Below, piece after piece: positions 1 through 10,511 of a stretch of 64,000 bases of DNA. The stretch covers positions 197,893,621 to 197,957,620 of the forward strand of contig OV884057.1 of NCBI GenBank assembly GCA_930367215.1. The letters run 5' to 3'. The position numbers were made by a program, and so were the translations under genes. Each line of letters starts with the position of its first letter. Position 1 is the first letter of the stretch. Below the pieces are notes generated by a model. That model saw only the letters and a list, made by a program, of their open reading frames with translations, had not been told where the DNA came from and made no database searches. Source of the stretch: Pollenia angustigena. Lineage: Eukaryota; Arthropoda; Insecta; Diptera; Polleniidae.

Positions 1-2214
1 ATTTATCATGCACCGAGACATGGGCTGGAGCTGGTGCCTCCACACCTTATTATGGCCCCTCTCTACATAACTTTTGATTTAAATTGCGAAAAACAATTGA
101 GGCGTTATGGGGGGTTTGCTTGTCAGTGGCGTAGTTCCCACGATGGAAACTTACCATACTTGAAACTGCACGCAACAAAGTGGTCTTTTTGTCACTTAGA
201 CGCATGTTTTTTTACAAGACGATGTTTTTTAAATATAAAAACCGTCACTTCCTCCAAAAATACCCCTTTTAAGGTATAACTTTTTTTTCCAAAACACTTC
301 GGACAAATCGGAGCACTTTCTCTTTTCCTTTTCTTTCGTTTTTAGTGAAATTATATTTATTAATCAAACAAAAAAAAAAAAAAAATTTTCTCAAACGAAA
401 TGTTCACTTTCTGAAATTAAAATCTCCTTCGCTTTGAAAATAATTTGCCATTGGTGGCGTTTAAATTTAAATTTCTTAAAAAAGTGGTAAAAGCTTAACT
501 TGTCTTATTTTTATCTACCAAATGTACACTCGTGTTAGTGGGATAGTCAAAGCATAAAGGAATAGATGAATGGAGGCATGGCTGATGGCATTAGGTAGGA
601 AAAAAACACCAGAATTCTTGATTAAAATTTAAAAACAAAATTCTTGTTTGTGTGTGTTGGTGTCTATGTTTGCTCCATTTTATGTTACTCAAGGCCATTC
701 ATATGCCAATAGGAAATTTGGCTTTTAAATCTCTTAAGGCTTAAAATCCAACATGATATTTCGGCGGTTTTTGTAACATGATGGTGGTTTAAAACGAGCA
801 ATAGATTTTGAATCATCCTTATTTTTATTTTTTGTTCAGTTCTTACTTAGATTTAATTCGTTCGAGATAAATGAACTTACGTTATCACTTAACTTTAAAA
901 ATGTTAAAAATCGTTTAACTTCCTAGCAGTATCTTTAGGTCTGCTATAATCGTTGTTTAAAAGTTAATACGTAATAGGACATGCCATCAATGAATAATGC
1001 ATTCGACTTCAAAAAGTTTCCAACTTGGTTGGGTACTCTATCAAATAATCATACAAAAGAAACATTTGCCTGTATTTCTGTTCACCTTTGTCTGTCCTTA
1101 GCAAAGTTGTGCCAACATACAGCTGTTTTCTGTATTGTTGTTGTCTAGTGAAATCCAAAGACCTGCCGACCTAAAAGCAAAATTTCGTCATATGTTTTTT
1201 TTCATTTTCTTTCACAGTATTTTTACCTCCATGGAAATATTAGTTTGGTGGAGATTGCATTAAAATGTAGCAAGAAGAAACAAACACATAACAAACTCTA
1301 GTTCCACAGCTTCTGCTACAACTGAAGTTTGACCAATATTCTCAAAGCTGGTTTGGCACAGTTTCATGTTTTTTTTTTTTTTTTTTTTTTTTTAACTAAT
1401 AACAATAACAACATGGCATAAAATAAAAAAACTAAAATGCTAAAAACATAACAAACACACTATACAATAAAAACAAACTTTCGAAGACACAAACAACAGC
1501 AACGAAAATGGTATTTCGCAATTTCCGCACTTCTAACTCCATTTGGTTACAAGGAATTAAAAAAAAAAATGGAACAAAAAAAAACTTAAACGTGAATTTA
1601 TTATAAAAAGTGAAAACATAACATACGGAGTATGAAGGATGGCAAAGTGGTCGCGAAAATGATACGATACGATATCTAAACCATATCCATCCCATGCCTT
1701 GGGATTTTATGCCATACTACCACAACACAAAAATATACGATACTTTTGCATTTGCTCGTTTAAAGAACTAACTATTCAGGCAGGACTTAAAAAGAATTAG
1801 TTATTTTTAAAAATGACTGCATACTCGAAATTTATTCAAAAAAAGAAGTTTCTTTAACCTTTAATCTGCAATTAGTTCAGTTTGTTTGCTCCAAATTTGT
1901 ATTTAAATTAATAAAAAAATTTTTTTTTTTTTTTGAGGAAAAATATTGAATGCGTCCGGAACTAAATAAAAATTCTAAGAATTTAAGTTTCATATTTGAT
2001 TCAATACCAATTTTTGTTTTATGTTTTAGCTATTCTCTTGATTTTCTAGAGGAGAACTTATTGTTTCATCTTACTTTCCTTTGTTTTGACTGCGATTTGG
2101 TTCGTTCGCGAAAAAAATTTCATTTAAGATAACCATAATAATTTATTACTGATTTTATTTAATAAACAAAGCTTCAATTATTTTTTCCCTCTCTTATATA
2201 AAAGTTGTCCGAAA
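1..2214. other. AT-rich DNA without recognisable gene
   Basis: I see no coding exon, RNA gene or clear transposon here. Homopolymers stand out: an A run at about 370-385 and a T run at about 1369-1393. The short open frames have no recognisable protein signature and look like chance frames. The region could be intronic or intergenic; sequence alone does not decide. Confidence 0.6.
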
Positions 2215-2537
2215 ATTAACGCAAGGAGTGACGTATTTTGCGGTATTGTCGAAATCTTGTATCTAAAATAATTTATTTATTGATTTTAAAACTTTTTTGG
2301 AAGGTTTTTTGTGTATTTAAAGATTTTTTTATGAAGTTTTTTATAATATGACAATGACTCAAAAATCACTCAAAAATGTCAAATACACATTTTCAACAAA
2401 ATATGCAACAATAAGCAAAAACAAATAGATGCCATTTTAACGCAAATTTAATGATTCGGAAATATTATTGGTCGACATCGTTCTTAGACTATCGACAAAA
2501 AACATTCGTTTGCATGGTAATCGCATCCTTATTTATT
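2215..2537 (-). repeat. Truncated copy of the hAT terminal region at 5474
   Basis: The reverse complement of this stretch aligns over about 300 bp with 5474-5770, including the shared words TGTTTTTTGTCG, AATCATTAAATTTGCGTTAAAA and AAATACACAAAAAAACC (each inside a longer match). It therefore corresponds to the left terminal 300 bp of the hAT element at 5474-6590, lying in inverted orientation about 3 kb away. Coding sequence is absent. Its outer end is abutted directly by the start of the next element at about 2538. Confidence 0.7.
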
Positions 2538-3765
2538 AACTAGCTTAACCCGTTGCGCTTCGCTACAATGCTTTAGCCAACTTTGAAGACACTCCCTTTA
2601 ATAGTTCTTCAGTAGAGAGAGTGACTTCTACAAAGTTTGGACATTCTTACTTTAACAGTTCTTAAGATAAGAACGTTCTATGGGGGGTACAACTTGCCAC
2701 GCTGCTATATTATTTGATTTTTTGCGCTCAGAAGATCTTACTACCAAAAGTTCAACAAAATGCGTGCAGCGGCTATTATTAATATTTCTATATATGAGGG
2801 GTACTGCTCCTACTCTGTCTACCCCGCCCATTTTTATATTGAAATTTATAGTTTACCATAAAATTAGCTTTAACCACGTTTGAAGGCTATCCCTTTAATA
2901 TTTCTTCAGTTGAGCAATATTTAATATATGCATCCTACGGGAGGTGTTTACCCCTGCGCCTTCCCGCTTTATTTTTAACTTCAAAAGTGTAGTACACCAT
3001 TAGAGTGACTTCCACAACGTTTGAACATTCTCACTACAACAGTTCTTAAGATATGCGATATTAAACATTGGCGTCCTATGGTGGGTACCACTTCCCCCGC
3101 TGCTATTTTGTTTAAATTTTGGGGCTCAAAAGATCATACTACCAAAGGTCCAACAAAATGCGTGCAGTGGCTCTTATTAATATTTCTATCTGTGAGGGAT
3201 ACTGCTCCTCCCCTGTCTACCCCGCCTATTTTTATATTGAAATTTATAGTTTACCCTAATAGTGGCTCTTACCACGTTTGAAGACTCTCCCTTTAAAAGT
3301 TCTTCAGTTGAGCGATATTTAATGTATGCATCCTCTGGGAGGTATTTCCCCCCTGCGCCTACCCGCTTTATTTTCATTTTCAAAAGTGTAGTATACCATA
3401 AGAGTGACTTCTACAAAGTTTGAACATTCTCACTATTACAGTTCTTAAGATATGCGATGTTAAACATTGGCGTCCTATGGGGGATTCCAATACCCCCGCT
3501 GCTATTTTATTTCAATTTCGGGGCTCAAAAGATCCTACTACAAAAAGTTTAGCAACATGCGTCCAGCGGCTCTTAAGATATGCGATAATTAATATTGACA
3601 TCCTATGGGGGTACCAATTCCCCTGCCCCTATCGAAAAAATAAGTATTTTTAGGGCTCACGTTATGTTACTGTAAAAGGAAAATCGGTTCAGTAGTTTCG
3701 GAGTCTATAAGGCGACAAACAAACAAACAAACAAACATTTTTCATTTTTATATATATAGATGATG
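2538..3765 (+). mobile_element. Helitron/Lep1-like non-autonomous element
   Basis: The left end reads ACTAGCTTAACCCG followed by TTGCGCTTCGCTAC, and the right end is a tetranucleotide ACAA tract (about 3715-3736) followed by TATATATAGATGATG. This end structure resembles Lep1/Helentron-type non-autonomous elements of insects, which commonly carry a tetranucleotide microsatellite near the 3' end; that class assignment is inference. The body holds imperfect direct repeats in which GAGTGACTT starts at 2619, 3003 and 3402 (spacing 384 and 399). Each unit is relatively rich in G+C and no transposase or helicase is encoded. A SINE or other class is not excluded. Confidence 0.55.
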
Positions 3766-3770
3766 ATGTG

Positions 3771-3977
3771 CTAAATTCCTAGTTTTAATTCTTTGACAAT
3801 TGCACTAAAATTGTTGGGGGAGAAGCTTGTTCCTATGGGCATTTCGCTGGTTGCTAAGGCCAGATCATCAGAAAATCTTTTCCCAAAGACTTTGGGAAAA
3901 CTAAAGATAGTACACAAATAAAACTGTAAAGCGAATGAGAATAACACACACTCAAGTCTTACTTGCAACGATATCAA
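3771..3977 (-). other. Possible transposon coding remnant, copy also at 59985
   Basis: An open frame of 68 codons on the minus strand includes the residues SDDLALATSEMPIG. The corresponding DNA recurs, degenerate and with stops, on the plus strand at about 59985-60080. Two diverged copies in one window make this a repeat fragment rather than a host exon. I do not recognise the family; a transposase is a guess. Confidence 0.4.
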
Positions 3978-5465
3978 AGCTATTAAAAAATGAACAAGAC
4001 TTGTCTTTACTTTGGTTCAAATATTTTTTTATTGAATATGAAGAAATATTTAATTATTTTATTATTTAATATGTTTTGTTGAGCCGCTGTTTTGATAAAT
4101 TTTTTCATTGAATCAAATAAAAAGTTTGTTGACCTAAAATTTTATTTTCAACCACAGTTGGTTGAAAATTTTCTTGAGATATTTTTTCTGTGTATAAAAT
4201 TTAAATTCGGAAATTTAAGGAGCCAATGAATTGCTTTCACTTTATGAATTTGAATTTGTTTTAACCACCAATGTCTTCATTATTTAAAACTCCTGCTCTT
4301 CTAACTTTTTGTTTGACTTAGTTTTATTTTCCTCTTCTACTTCGCTTTTAAAAAGTGTGACGACGACCATGTTTCAGTCTCGTTGATGTTTGTTTGGTAT
4401 TATTTTTTATCTTCTAAGTTATTTTTTTTTTATCTTTCTTGTTGTTATTTGTACATCATTCCTTTTAGTTTTAACTCAACGTTATGTTTTCGCAAATGTA
4501 CGTAAATATGTATGTTTGCAACTCTAATAAAGAACAAAAAAAAAAAAGAAAAACATTAAAAGCAATGAAGGCCACAAAGTGTCCGTCCCTGTTGGTCATA
4601 TTTATACTTATCATTAGAGACTGGGAAATAAACATTTGTCTACACATCTTCTTGCCCAAACAGTCACAGATCTAAGCACGACTTGTCTTTGTGTTTAATA
4701 GGCAGGCAGTCCAGGAAAGGAGTAGTAGAAAAGAGCAGCGAATATACAACAAAAAAAAAAAACTTATTTAAGTACCAAGTTAAATGAAATGTTAGACCAT
4801 TTGCAGCTTTAAGCTACCATTTTTCAAACCTGATCAAAGGATTACATATTTTACATGCGAAGTTTAAATAAAAGACGAAATAACGACAAAAACTTTTATA
4901 ACTGGAACTTGTTATTCGTTATTAGAAAAAGAGAAGATAGTTGTAAATAAGGTTTATTTACATGACCTAATTTGCTCCAAGTGCTTTTTGCTTTATTCAA
5001 CACCTGAGGCCAATGGAAAACATGCGATATCGATCGAAACTGCAATACAATTTAAATGGGAATTTCGATTGATATCGAATTTGGCCCTGGATTAGTGTAA
5101 TATTTTTAATATAATTTGCATCGTTTATAAAAAGTTAGAGTTCAGCTCGCAGTATGTTAAAAATTTTCCACAATTAACTTACTATATTCGCAGTAGAAAA
5201 TTAATGTGGGTTTAACAATTTTCGAATTAGTGCATTTCTTCAAATTCAGAAAAAAGAAGAGAGCCTGCCTGGAGAATATTTAAATTCTATACTCTCCTTG
5301 ATTTAATGCCATTAGGAAATATATTAAATTTGTTTCCTTATGCGGTGAATTGATACGGGACATTTTCGGTGACTGCATCATTATCTTAAGCGTTAGCGAA
5401 TTTAATTGGCCACAGCGTTAGCTAGGTTTTTTCGCCTTCGAATAGTGGCAAGAAAATTATTGTAA
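3978..5465. other. Intervening DNA, one hairpin seen
   Basis: No gene is recognised. A short inverted repeat with one mismatch pairs GATATCGATCGAAA (5026-5039) with TTTCGATTGATATC (5063-5076) across a 23-nt loop. The remainder is AT-rich with homopolymer runs. Confidence 0.5.
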
Positions 5466-5473
5466 TTTATAAC

Positions 5474-6590
5474 TAGATATGCGATTTCCATGCAAATGTT
5501 TGTTTTTTGTCGTTATTCTAAGAACAATGTCGACCAATTATCGTTCCGAATCATTAAATTTGCGTTAAAAAGACATCAATTTGTTGCTGCATATTTTGGT
5601 GAAAATGCATATTTTTTCATATTGAGGTTTTAAATGCATATTTTTGCTTATTTTCGCATTTTTTTTTAATTTCCATATTAAAAGAAAAGTTCTTAAAAAA
5701 TTTTTAAATACACAAAAAAACCATTAAAACAATTTTTAAAATCATTAAATAAATTATTTTTCGACAAAAAATCCTTCTATTTTAAACGCAGCAGCTTACA
5801 TGGGTAAGGCTTCCAATGGGTGTAAAATTGTTTTATCCAAAACTGTTGCAAGTTGCTTGCTCGGCACATGTGTTATACCGCGTTGCAGAGGAATTTGTAA
5901 GCCAATTCGATAATATTGCAATATTTAATGATATGTATCCCTTGACTTCCCTTCCACTACAGCCTGTAGTAACAAGATGTGGGCCTGGATAGATGCTTTA
6001 CAATTATATTCAAAAAACTCTGGGTAATTTAAGAATGTTAGAAGAGAATATTGATACCGATGATTATGCAATTAAAAAAGTAAAAAGAAAAATTAAATTT
6101 AAATAACATCAGAAGTCAATTATTATTTTCATTTTCCAATTACGGATATATTGGTAAAACAATAACAAAATTGGAGAGATAAAGTTCACTTAATACTCAA
6201 GTCAAATTAATTGATATTGCAGAAATAAAATTTACAATTTCAAAGGAAGAATAGCCCGACAAATAAAAAATAAATAAAAACGTTTTGCAAAAAGAATTAA
6301 GGATTTCAAAAAATAAAATAATTTTCAAATACTTTTAATCTGATCTGAAATCAAAGTGGGATCTAAAATTAAATTTATTATTATTCTCTATTAAAGTTTT
6401 TTTTAAAAAATTTTTAAAACAATAGACTGAATTTTTTTTAATTTTTGTTTTTAGTAAAATTAAAAAAATATATATTTTAGGGATATTTTTTTTTTGTCTT
6501 TAGTGCATATTTATTATTTTGCAGTGCATATTTTGTGCATATTCTAAGCACATATTTTCAATTTTTTAGTGCATGAAAGTCTCATCACTA
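5474..6590 (+). mobile_element. hAT element, internally deleted
   Basis: Terminal inverted repeats are imperfect: the left begins TAGATATGCGATTTCCATGC and the reverse complement of the right begins TAGTGATGAGACTTTCATGC. Flanking 8-mers TTTATAAC (5466-5473) and TTTAAAAC (6591-6598) match at 7 of 8 positions, the duplication length expected for hAT. A decayed hAT transposase segment lies at 5785-6015. The right part repeats the word GTGCATATTTT, typical of subterminal repeats. At about 1.1 kb the element is far shorter than an autonomous hAT. Confidence 0.75.
5785..6015 (+). pseudogene. hAT transposase fragment
   Basis: Two frames together give a recognisable piece of a hAT transposase core. 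The first frame reads AAAYMGKASNGCK, matching the segment before the conserved CLAH motif. After a frameshift near 5858 the frame reads CSAHVLYRVAEEF, then LPLQPVVTRCG, corresponding to the family's CLAHxLxRVAEE and LPxxPVxTRWGTW motifs. The invariant Trp of TRWGTW is Cys here. A further frameshift follows, after which WIDALQLYSKN can be read. The amino-terminal BED finger and carboxy-terminal dimerisation domain are absent. It cannot make an active enzyme. Confidence 0.8.
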
Positions 6591-6776
6591 TTTAAAACCA
6601 TATCATGTTACAATATAGTTGTGGCTTCTCGATGAAGGACTAATTTAATAGTTTGGTTGCCAGTAATTGGTTGGTTGCCAAGTTTCCATTATACAACAAT
6701 GCCTCACTTGGCGTCGTGGTAACGATCCAAAAAAAACGCGGCGCAAACTGTATAATAACTATTATTATTATATAAT
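6591..6776. other. Fragment related to the TATTATGGTTA MITEs
   Basis: The stretch GATGAAGGACTAATTTAATA with GTTGCCAGTAATTGG resembles the interior of the MITE at 37676-38163 (there GATGGAGGACTAATTTGATA). It is probably a partial, diverged copy. The A/T-rich run at about 6755-6775 resembles the tail of the SINE-like repeat that follows. Confidence 0.3.
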
Positions 6777-7054
6777 GTGTAAGACGGCAAATCCATCTGA
6801 GGAGATCGAGTGGTTGCGATCGAAACATGTCATGGTAACCTGCCGGCCAGGGTTCGAGCCCGAGCCACGTCAAGAATGAAAGATTATCAATAACAATTTT
6901 AATTAATTTTCATGTTGAAAAATTCCTTTCTTCATAAAAATAATTTAATAAAAAATTAAATTTCATGAACTTAAGCCTAATTAAAAATATTAAAAAAAAT
7001 TTGGATTAAAAACCATAAATAGTTCAACAAAATAACCACAATACTAATTATTGT
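6777..7054 (+). repeat. SINE-like repeat, copy 1
   Basis: This is nearly identical to 7341-7622 over about 275 bp. It contains a pol III B-box-like word GGTTCGAGCCC at 6851-6861, followed by a tail carrying TTTCATGTTG and AAAATAATTTAAT. Diverged relatives lie at 34806-35200 and 36895-37115. The A-box side is weak in this copy and the 5' end appears truncated relative to copy 2. A tRNA-related SINE is the best reading; no functional tRNA cloverleaf is evident. Confidence 0.6.
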
Positions 7055-7288
7055 TAAAGCTAAGGCACGAGCTCTATGTGTACATTTGTCCTTCAAGTTG
7101 TGCTGAAAAAGGTCAACAGAAAAGAGAAAGACAAAGTGAAAAAACAAAAAATGTACTTGGACTTCAAGAAAAATTCTTGACGAAAGTACGAAAAAACAGA
7201 AGTAAAGAAAAAAACATGTAAAATCAATTAAAATGGATAATCATTCAGGAAAGCAAATTTCGATCTACCAAATGTTAAAATACAATTT

Positions 7289-7622
7289 GGTTTAAGGATT
7301 GATGTTTGACTAGTGACGTCAGCAGTCGTCGATGGCTGCGAGTGTAAGACGGCAAATCCATCTGAGGAGATCGAGTGGTTGCGATCGAAACATGTCATGG
7401 TAACCTGCCGGCCAGGGTTCGAGCCCGAGCCACGTCAAGAATGAAAGATTATCAATAACAATTTTAATTAATTTTCATGTTGTAAAATTCCTTTCTTCAT
7501 AAAAATAATTTAATAAAAAATTAAATTTCATGAACTTAAGCCTAATTAAAAATATTAAAAAAAAAAATTTGGATTAAAAACCATTAATAGTTCAACAAAA
7601 TAACCACAATACTTATTATTAT
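7289..7622 (+). repeat. SINE-like repeat, copy 2 (longer)
   Basis: This copy extends further 5' than the one at 6777, beginning GGTTTAAGGATTGATGTTTG, a start shared with the copies at 36895 and 35013 (minus strand). The B-box-like GGTTCGAGCCC lies at 7416-7426. The tail matches copy 1. Between the two copies, 7055-7288 is unrelated AT-rich DNA. Confidence 0.6.
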
Positions 7623-7820
7623 TATATAATTATTAATTATAATTTTCTATAGCAAACCATGTAAATATCGAAGATAGGTTCCAGGGTTACGTAAATACTC
7701 CTTTTCAAAAAAAATTAAATTAAGTAAACATTTAAAAAACAAAAATTATTTAAAATTTTATAACATAAATACATACAAAAAGCAAAAAAAAAAAACAATT
7801 ACAACTAAAACAAAAAAAAA

Positions 7821-8506
7821 ACAAGTAAGAAAGTATAGTCGGTCAAACCCGACCATATGATACCCTACACCACAGTATTTCATGCTTATGTGTCCATGTA
7901 AATATGGATTTATCTATGTTAATAAACTTCATGAAAATCGGTATGAAAGTTTGTGAGAGGCAGAAATTGCCCCCTACCTCCCCTTGTGCTCCTATTTTTT
8001 AAAAACTGAATAGCTAATGTGTCCCTATAGATATGGATCTATCTATGTTTTTAATTTCATTAAAATCGGTTTGAGAGGAAGAAATTGCCCCTATCTCCCC
8101 TCGTGGTCCTATTTTTTTAAAAATTTATACATTTTGTGTCCATATAGATATGGTTCTATCTATGTTTTAAACTTCATTTAAATCGGTTTGATAGTTTCTG
8201 AGAGGAAGAAATTTCCTCCTATCTTCCCACGTGGTCCTACGATTCGGCCCATTTTAGGCTTGGTCCTTGTACCAATAAGAACCTATGACCCAAATTTTAT
8301 CAAATTATCTCCAAAATTGCGACCTGTACTTTGCGCACAAGGTTACATGGACAGCCAGCCAGCCATCCAGCCGGACGGACATCGTTAGTTCGACTCAGAA
8401 AGTGATTCTGAGTACATCGGTATACTTTAAGGTGGGTCTAAGGCGTTACACACATCAGCACAAATGCATAATACCCTCTCCACTATTGTGGTGTGGGTAT
8501 AAAAAA
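7821..8506 (+). mobile_element. mini-me-like dipteran repeat, family A, copy 1
   Basis: It starts ACAAGTAAGAAAGTATAGTC and ends GTGTGGGTATAAAAAA, termini repeated at 9028-9315 and, inverted, at 46242-46580. Near the 3' side a tetranucleotide run (GACA, GCCA and GACG units, about 8348-8384) adjoins a core containing ACATCGTTAGTTCGACTCAG. A microsatellite beside a conserved core is the arrangement of dipteran mini-me/DINE-1 type elements; assignment is by resemblance. Internally, units containing ATGGATCTATCTATGTTTT plus a pyrimidine-rich CCCTATCTCCC stretch repeat about three times (7890-8230). No protein is encoded. Confidence 0.65.
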
Positions 8507-9027
8507 CAAATTCAATTAAACCAAAATAAAATATTCACTGTCTGATGTGTCGATAGCGGCTGTTGTCGTAAGTCGGATTGCACAAAAAATTGGTTCAATG
8601 TTTTCAATGTAAAATAAATTTCCTGTCTTAAAATTGCATTGAATTTCAGCAGTGTTGCCAAAATTTGGTGGCCAAAAATGGCTAAATTTACGGCAAAAAA
8701 TGGCTAAAAAATGGCTAAAATGGGCTAAAAAATTGCTAAAAGCTTTTTTAAATAAAAACACATAAAAATTCAATAACAAAACAGAAATAATTCATTTAAA
8801 GTTGTTTACGATGAAATTGTGAGCTAAGATCAATTTGTAAAATAAGAATAAACGTTAATTAATATTAAAAAATTAAATCATTGAAAAATTCAATGTCGTT
8901 ATTGTTCATCTCATAGGAATCACTCACTCATTAGTTTCAAATAATCATAAGTTTTAAGTAATTTGAAGGTAAATCATAATCATGACAACATTTACCCAAC
9001 CTTTTGAGTCCAGATCTACAATAAAAA

Positions 9028-9315
9028 ACAAGTAAGAAAGTATAGTCGGTTAAACCCGACTTTATGATACCCTTCACCACGTTAGAACCTTTGTACCAAA
9101 TTTTATCAAATAATCTCTAAATTGCGATCTGTACTTTGCGCACAAGGTTTACATGGACAGCCAGCCAGCCGGACAAACACCGTTAATTCGACTCAGAAAG
9201 GTATTCTGAGCTAATCGGTATACGTAAAGGTGGGATAAGGACCAATATTTTAAGGTGTTACAGACATCAGCACAAACGCATAGTACCCTCCCCACTATTG
9301 TGGTGGTGGTATAAA
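9028..9315 (+). mobile_element. mini-me-like repeat, family A, copy 2 (short)
   Basis: It has the same start (ACAAGTAAGAAAGTATAGTC) and end (TGGTGGTATAAA) as the copy at 7821, but the internal iterated block is missing, so it is only about 290 bp. The tetranucleotide-like GACAGCCAGCCAGCC tract and the ATTCGACTCAGAAAG core are present. It is nested in the hAT element. Confidence 0.65.
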
Positions 9316-9373
9316 TATTGCATTGTTATGGTAAAAATATTTACCTAATTGATAAAATCGAATTAACGGTTGC

Positions 9374-9512
9374 TTAATGTAACCTATTTCTCAAATTACT
9401 TTTAACGGTGTTTACTTGGCTAAACACTCTCTCTACTTTAGCATTAGACCATGGAAGTAAGAGCAACTTTATAGCCAATTCTGAAATTTCTAAAAAAATG
9501 TTGTTACCGCCT
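9374..9512 (-). pseudogene. hAT transposase C-terminal dimerisation domain fragment
   Basis: The minus-strand frame reads ISELAIKLLLLPWSNAKVE followed by RVFSQVNTVKSNLRNRL. This is the signature of the hAT dimerisation domain (family pattern LxLPxSNAxVERxFSxxNxxKxxxRN). The frame runs to about 9374. Upstream coding sequence is interrupted at 9513 by the MITE and may continue beyond 10511 on the minus strand, but there I recognise no motif. The catalytic core is not seen. Confidence 0.85.
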
Positions 9513-9513
9513 G

Positions 9514-10511
9514 CACAGAAAAAAATATTTTTCCAATTCAAACAAAAAATTTGTAGAATCAAACAATTTTTTGTCTGAAATCGGTCCAATAAACAAATTC
9601 GCATATTCAAACAATTTATTTGCATTTTGTTTATTGGAAAAAAACACTGATTTTTTCAAACAAATAATTTAAATGAATCAAACAAAAAGTTTACTGAAAT
9701 TCATATACTAAATTTCAAAATCAAAAAAAAACAGGTTTTTGCACAAGCAATGATGCGCACACAAGCAGGCACTGTATTAGAAGATGATGGCAGAGAGAGC
9801 AGAGCGGCCGGCTGGCTTTGAGACACATTTTTTTGTTGGAATAATTTTTGAACGAAGTTCTTTTTTTATACACACAATGTTTTTCGTCATCACTAACTGT
9901 TGCTGTATCCTTTCCTTTGCTAGTGAAGAAGAAATGTAACCCAAAAACGGCGACAGACCGACTCGATATGTTTTTCGTCATCATTATATTTTTGTATTTG
10001 ATGTATTTAAGCAAACTGTTTGAAAAAATTGAATACGGGATTTTGGTTTTTTTAACCAACCAAAAATTTATTTTGTTTCTTATAATGTTGTTGTTGTTTC
10101 TGTTGTTTAAAAAGAGTGAAGCGTTTTTTTACCTGCTATTTTTTTTTTTTTTTTTACTTCAAACCTCTTCATCTTTCTTACTGTTGTACTTTTTTAAAGT
10201 GTCCAAAAATAGACTGTATGTGTTTTTTGTTGTAGTTCTTATATTTCACATTAGGAAGTGTTGCTTACGATCATATAAAAAAATGCAAAAAGACGACAAC
10301 ATTAAAAAGCGTTAAATATTTCATACAAAATTATGAAAACTTGAAACCAATAACGCGTGTATTATATTTTTGAATGGTTGTCAACATTTTTGTTGGTTAA
10401 ATAAAAATCAAACAAAAATTTTAATTGAATCAGTAAAAATATTTGTAGAAATTAAAAAAATTTTCAAACAAGCGTTTGTTTGAAAATAATTCGGCAATAA
10501 TTTTTTCTGTG
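9514..10511. mobile_element. CAC-ended MITE with TTCAAACAA interior motifs
   Basis: Ends are CACAGAAAAAAATATTTTT and AATAATTTTTTCTGTG. The dinucleotide CA or the 4-mer TGCA is duplicated at the flanks. Near both ends the word TTCAAACAA or its complement TTGTTTGAA recurs repeatedly. Open frames across the middle (for example 9848-10315) are rich in Phe and Leu codons from poly-T and have no family resemblance. It splits the hAT transposase relic. Confidence 0.65.

Noticed and set aside
34..279. 81-codon frame at the window start
   Set aside because: No family signature, no splice or promoter context, AT-rich end.
6840..6880. tRNA gene suggested by GGTTCGAGCCC
   Set aside because: Only the B-box is convincing; acceptor stem and anticodon arm are not formed, and the segment is repeated with a SINE-like tail.
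9848..10315. 155-codon open frame on the plus strand
   Set aside because: It lies within a MITE, is dominated by Phe/Leu codons from T runs, overlaps an opposite-strand frame and has no domain.
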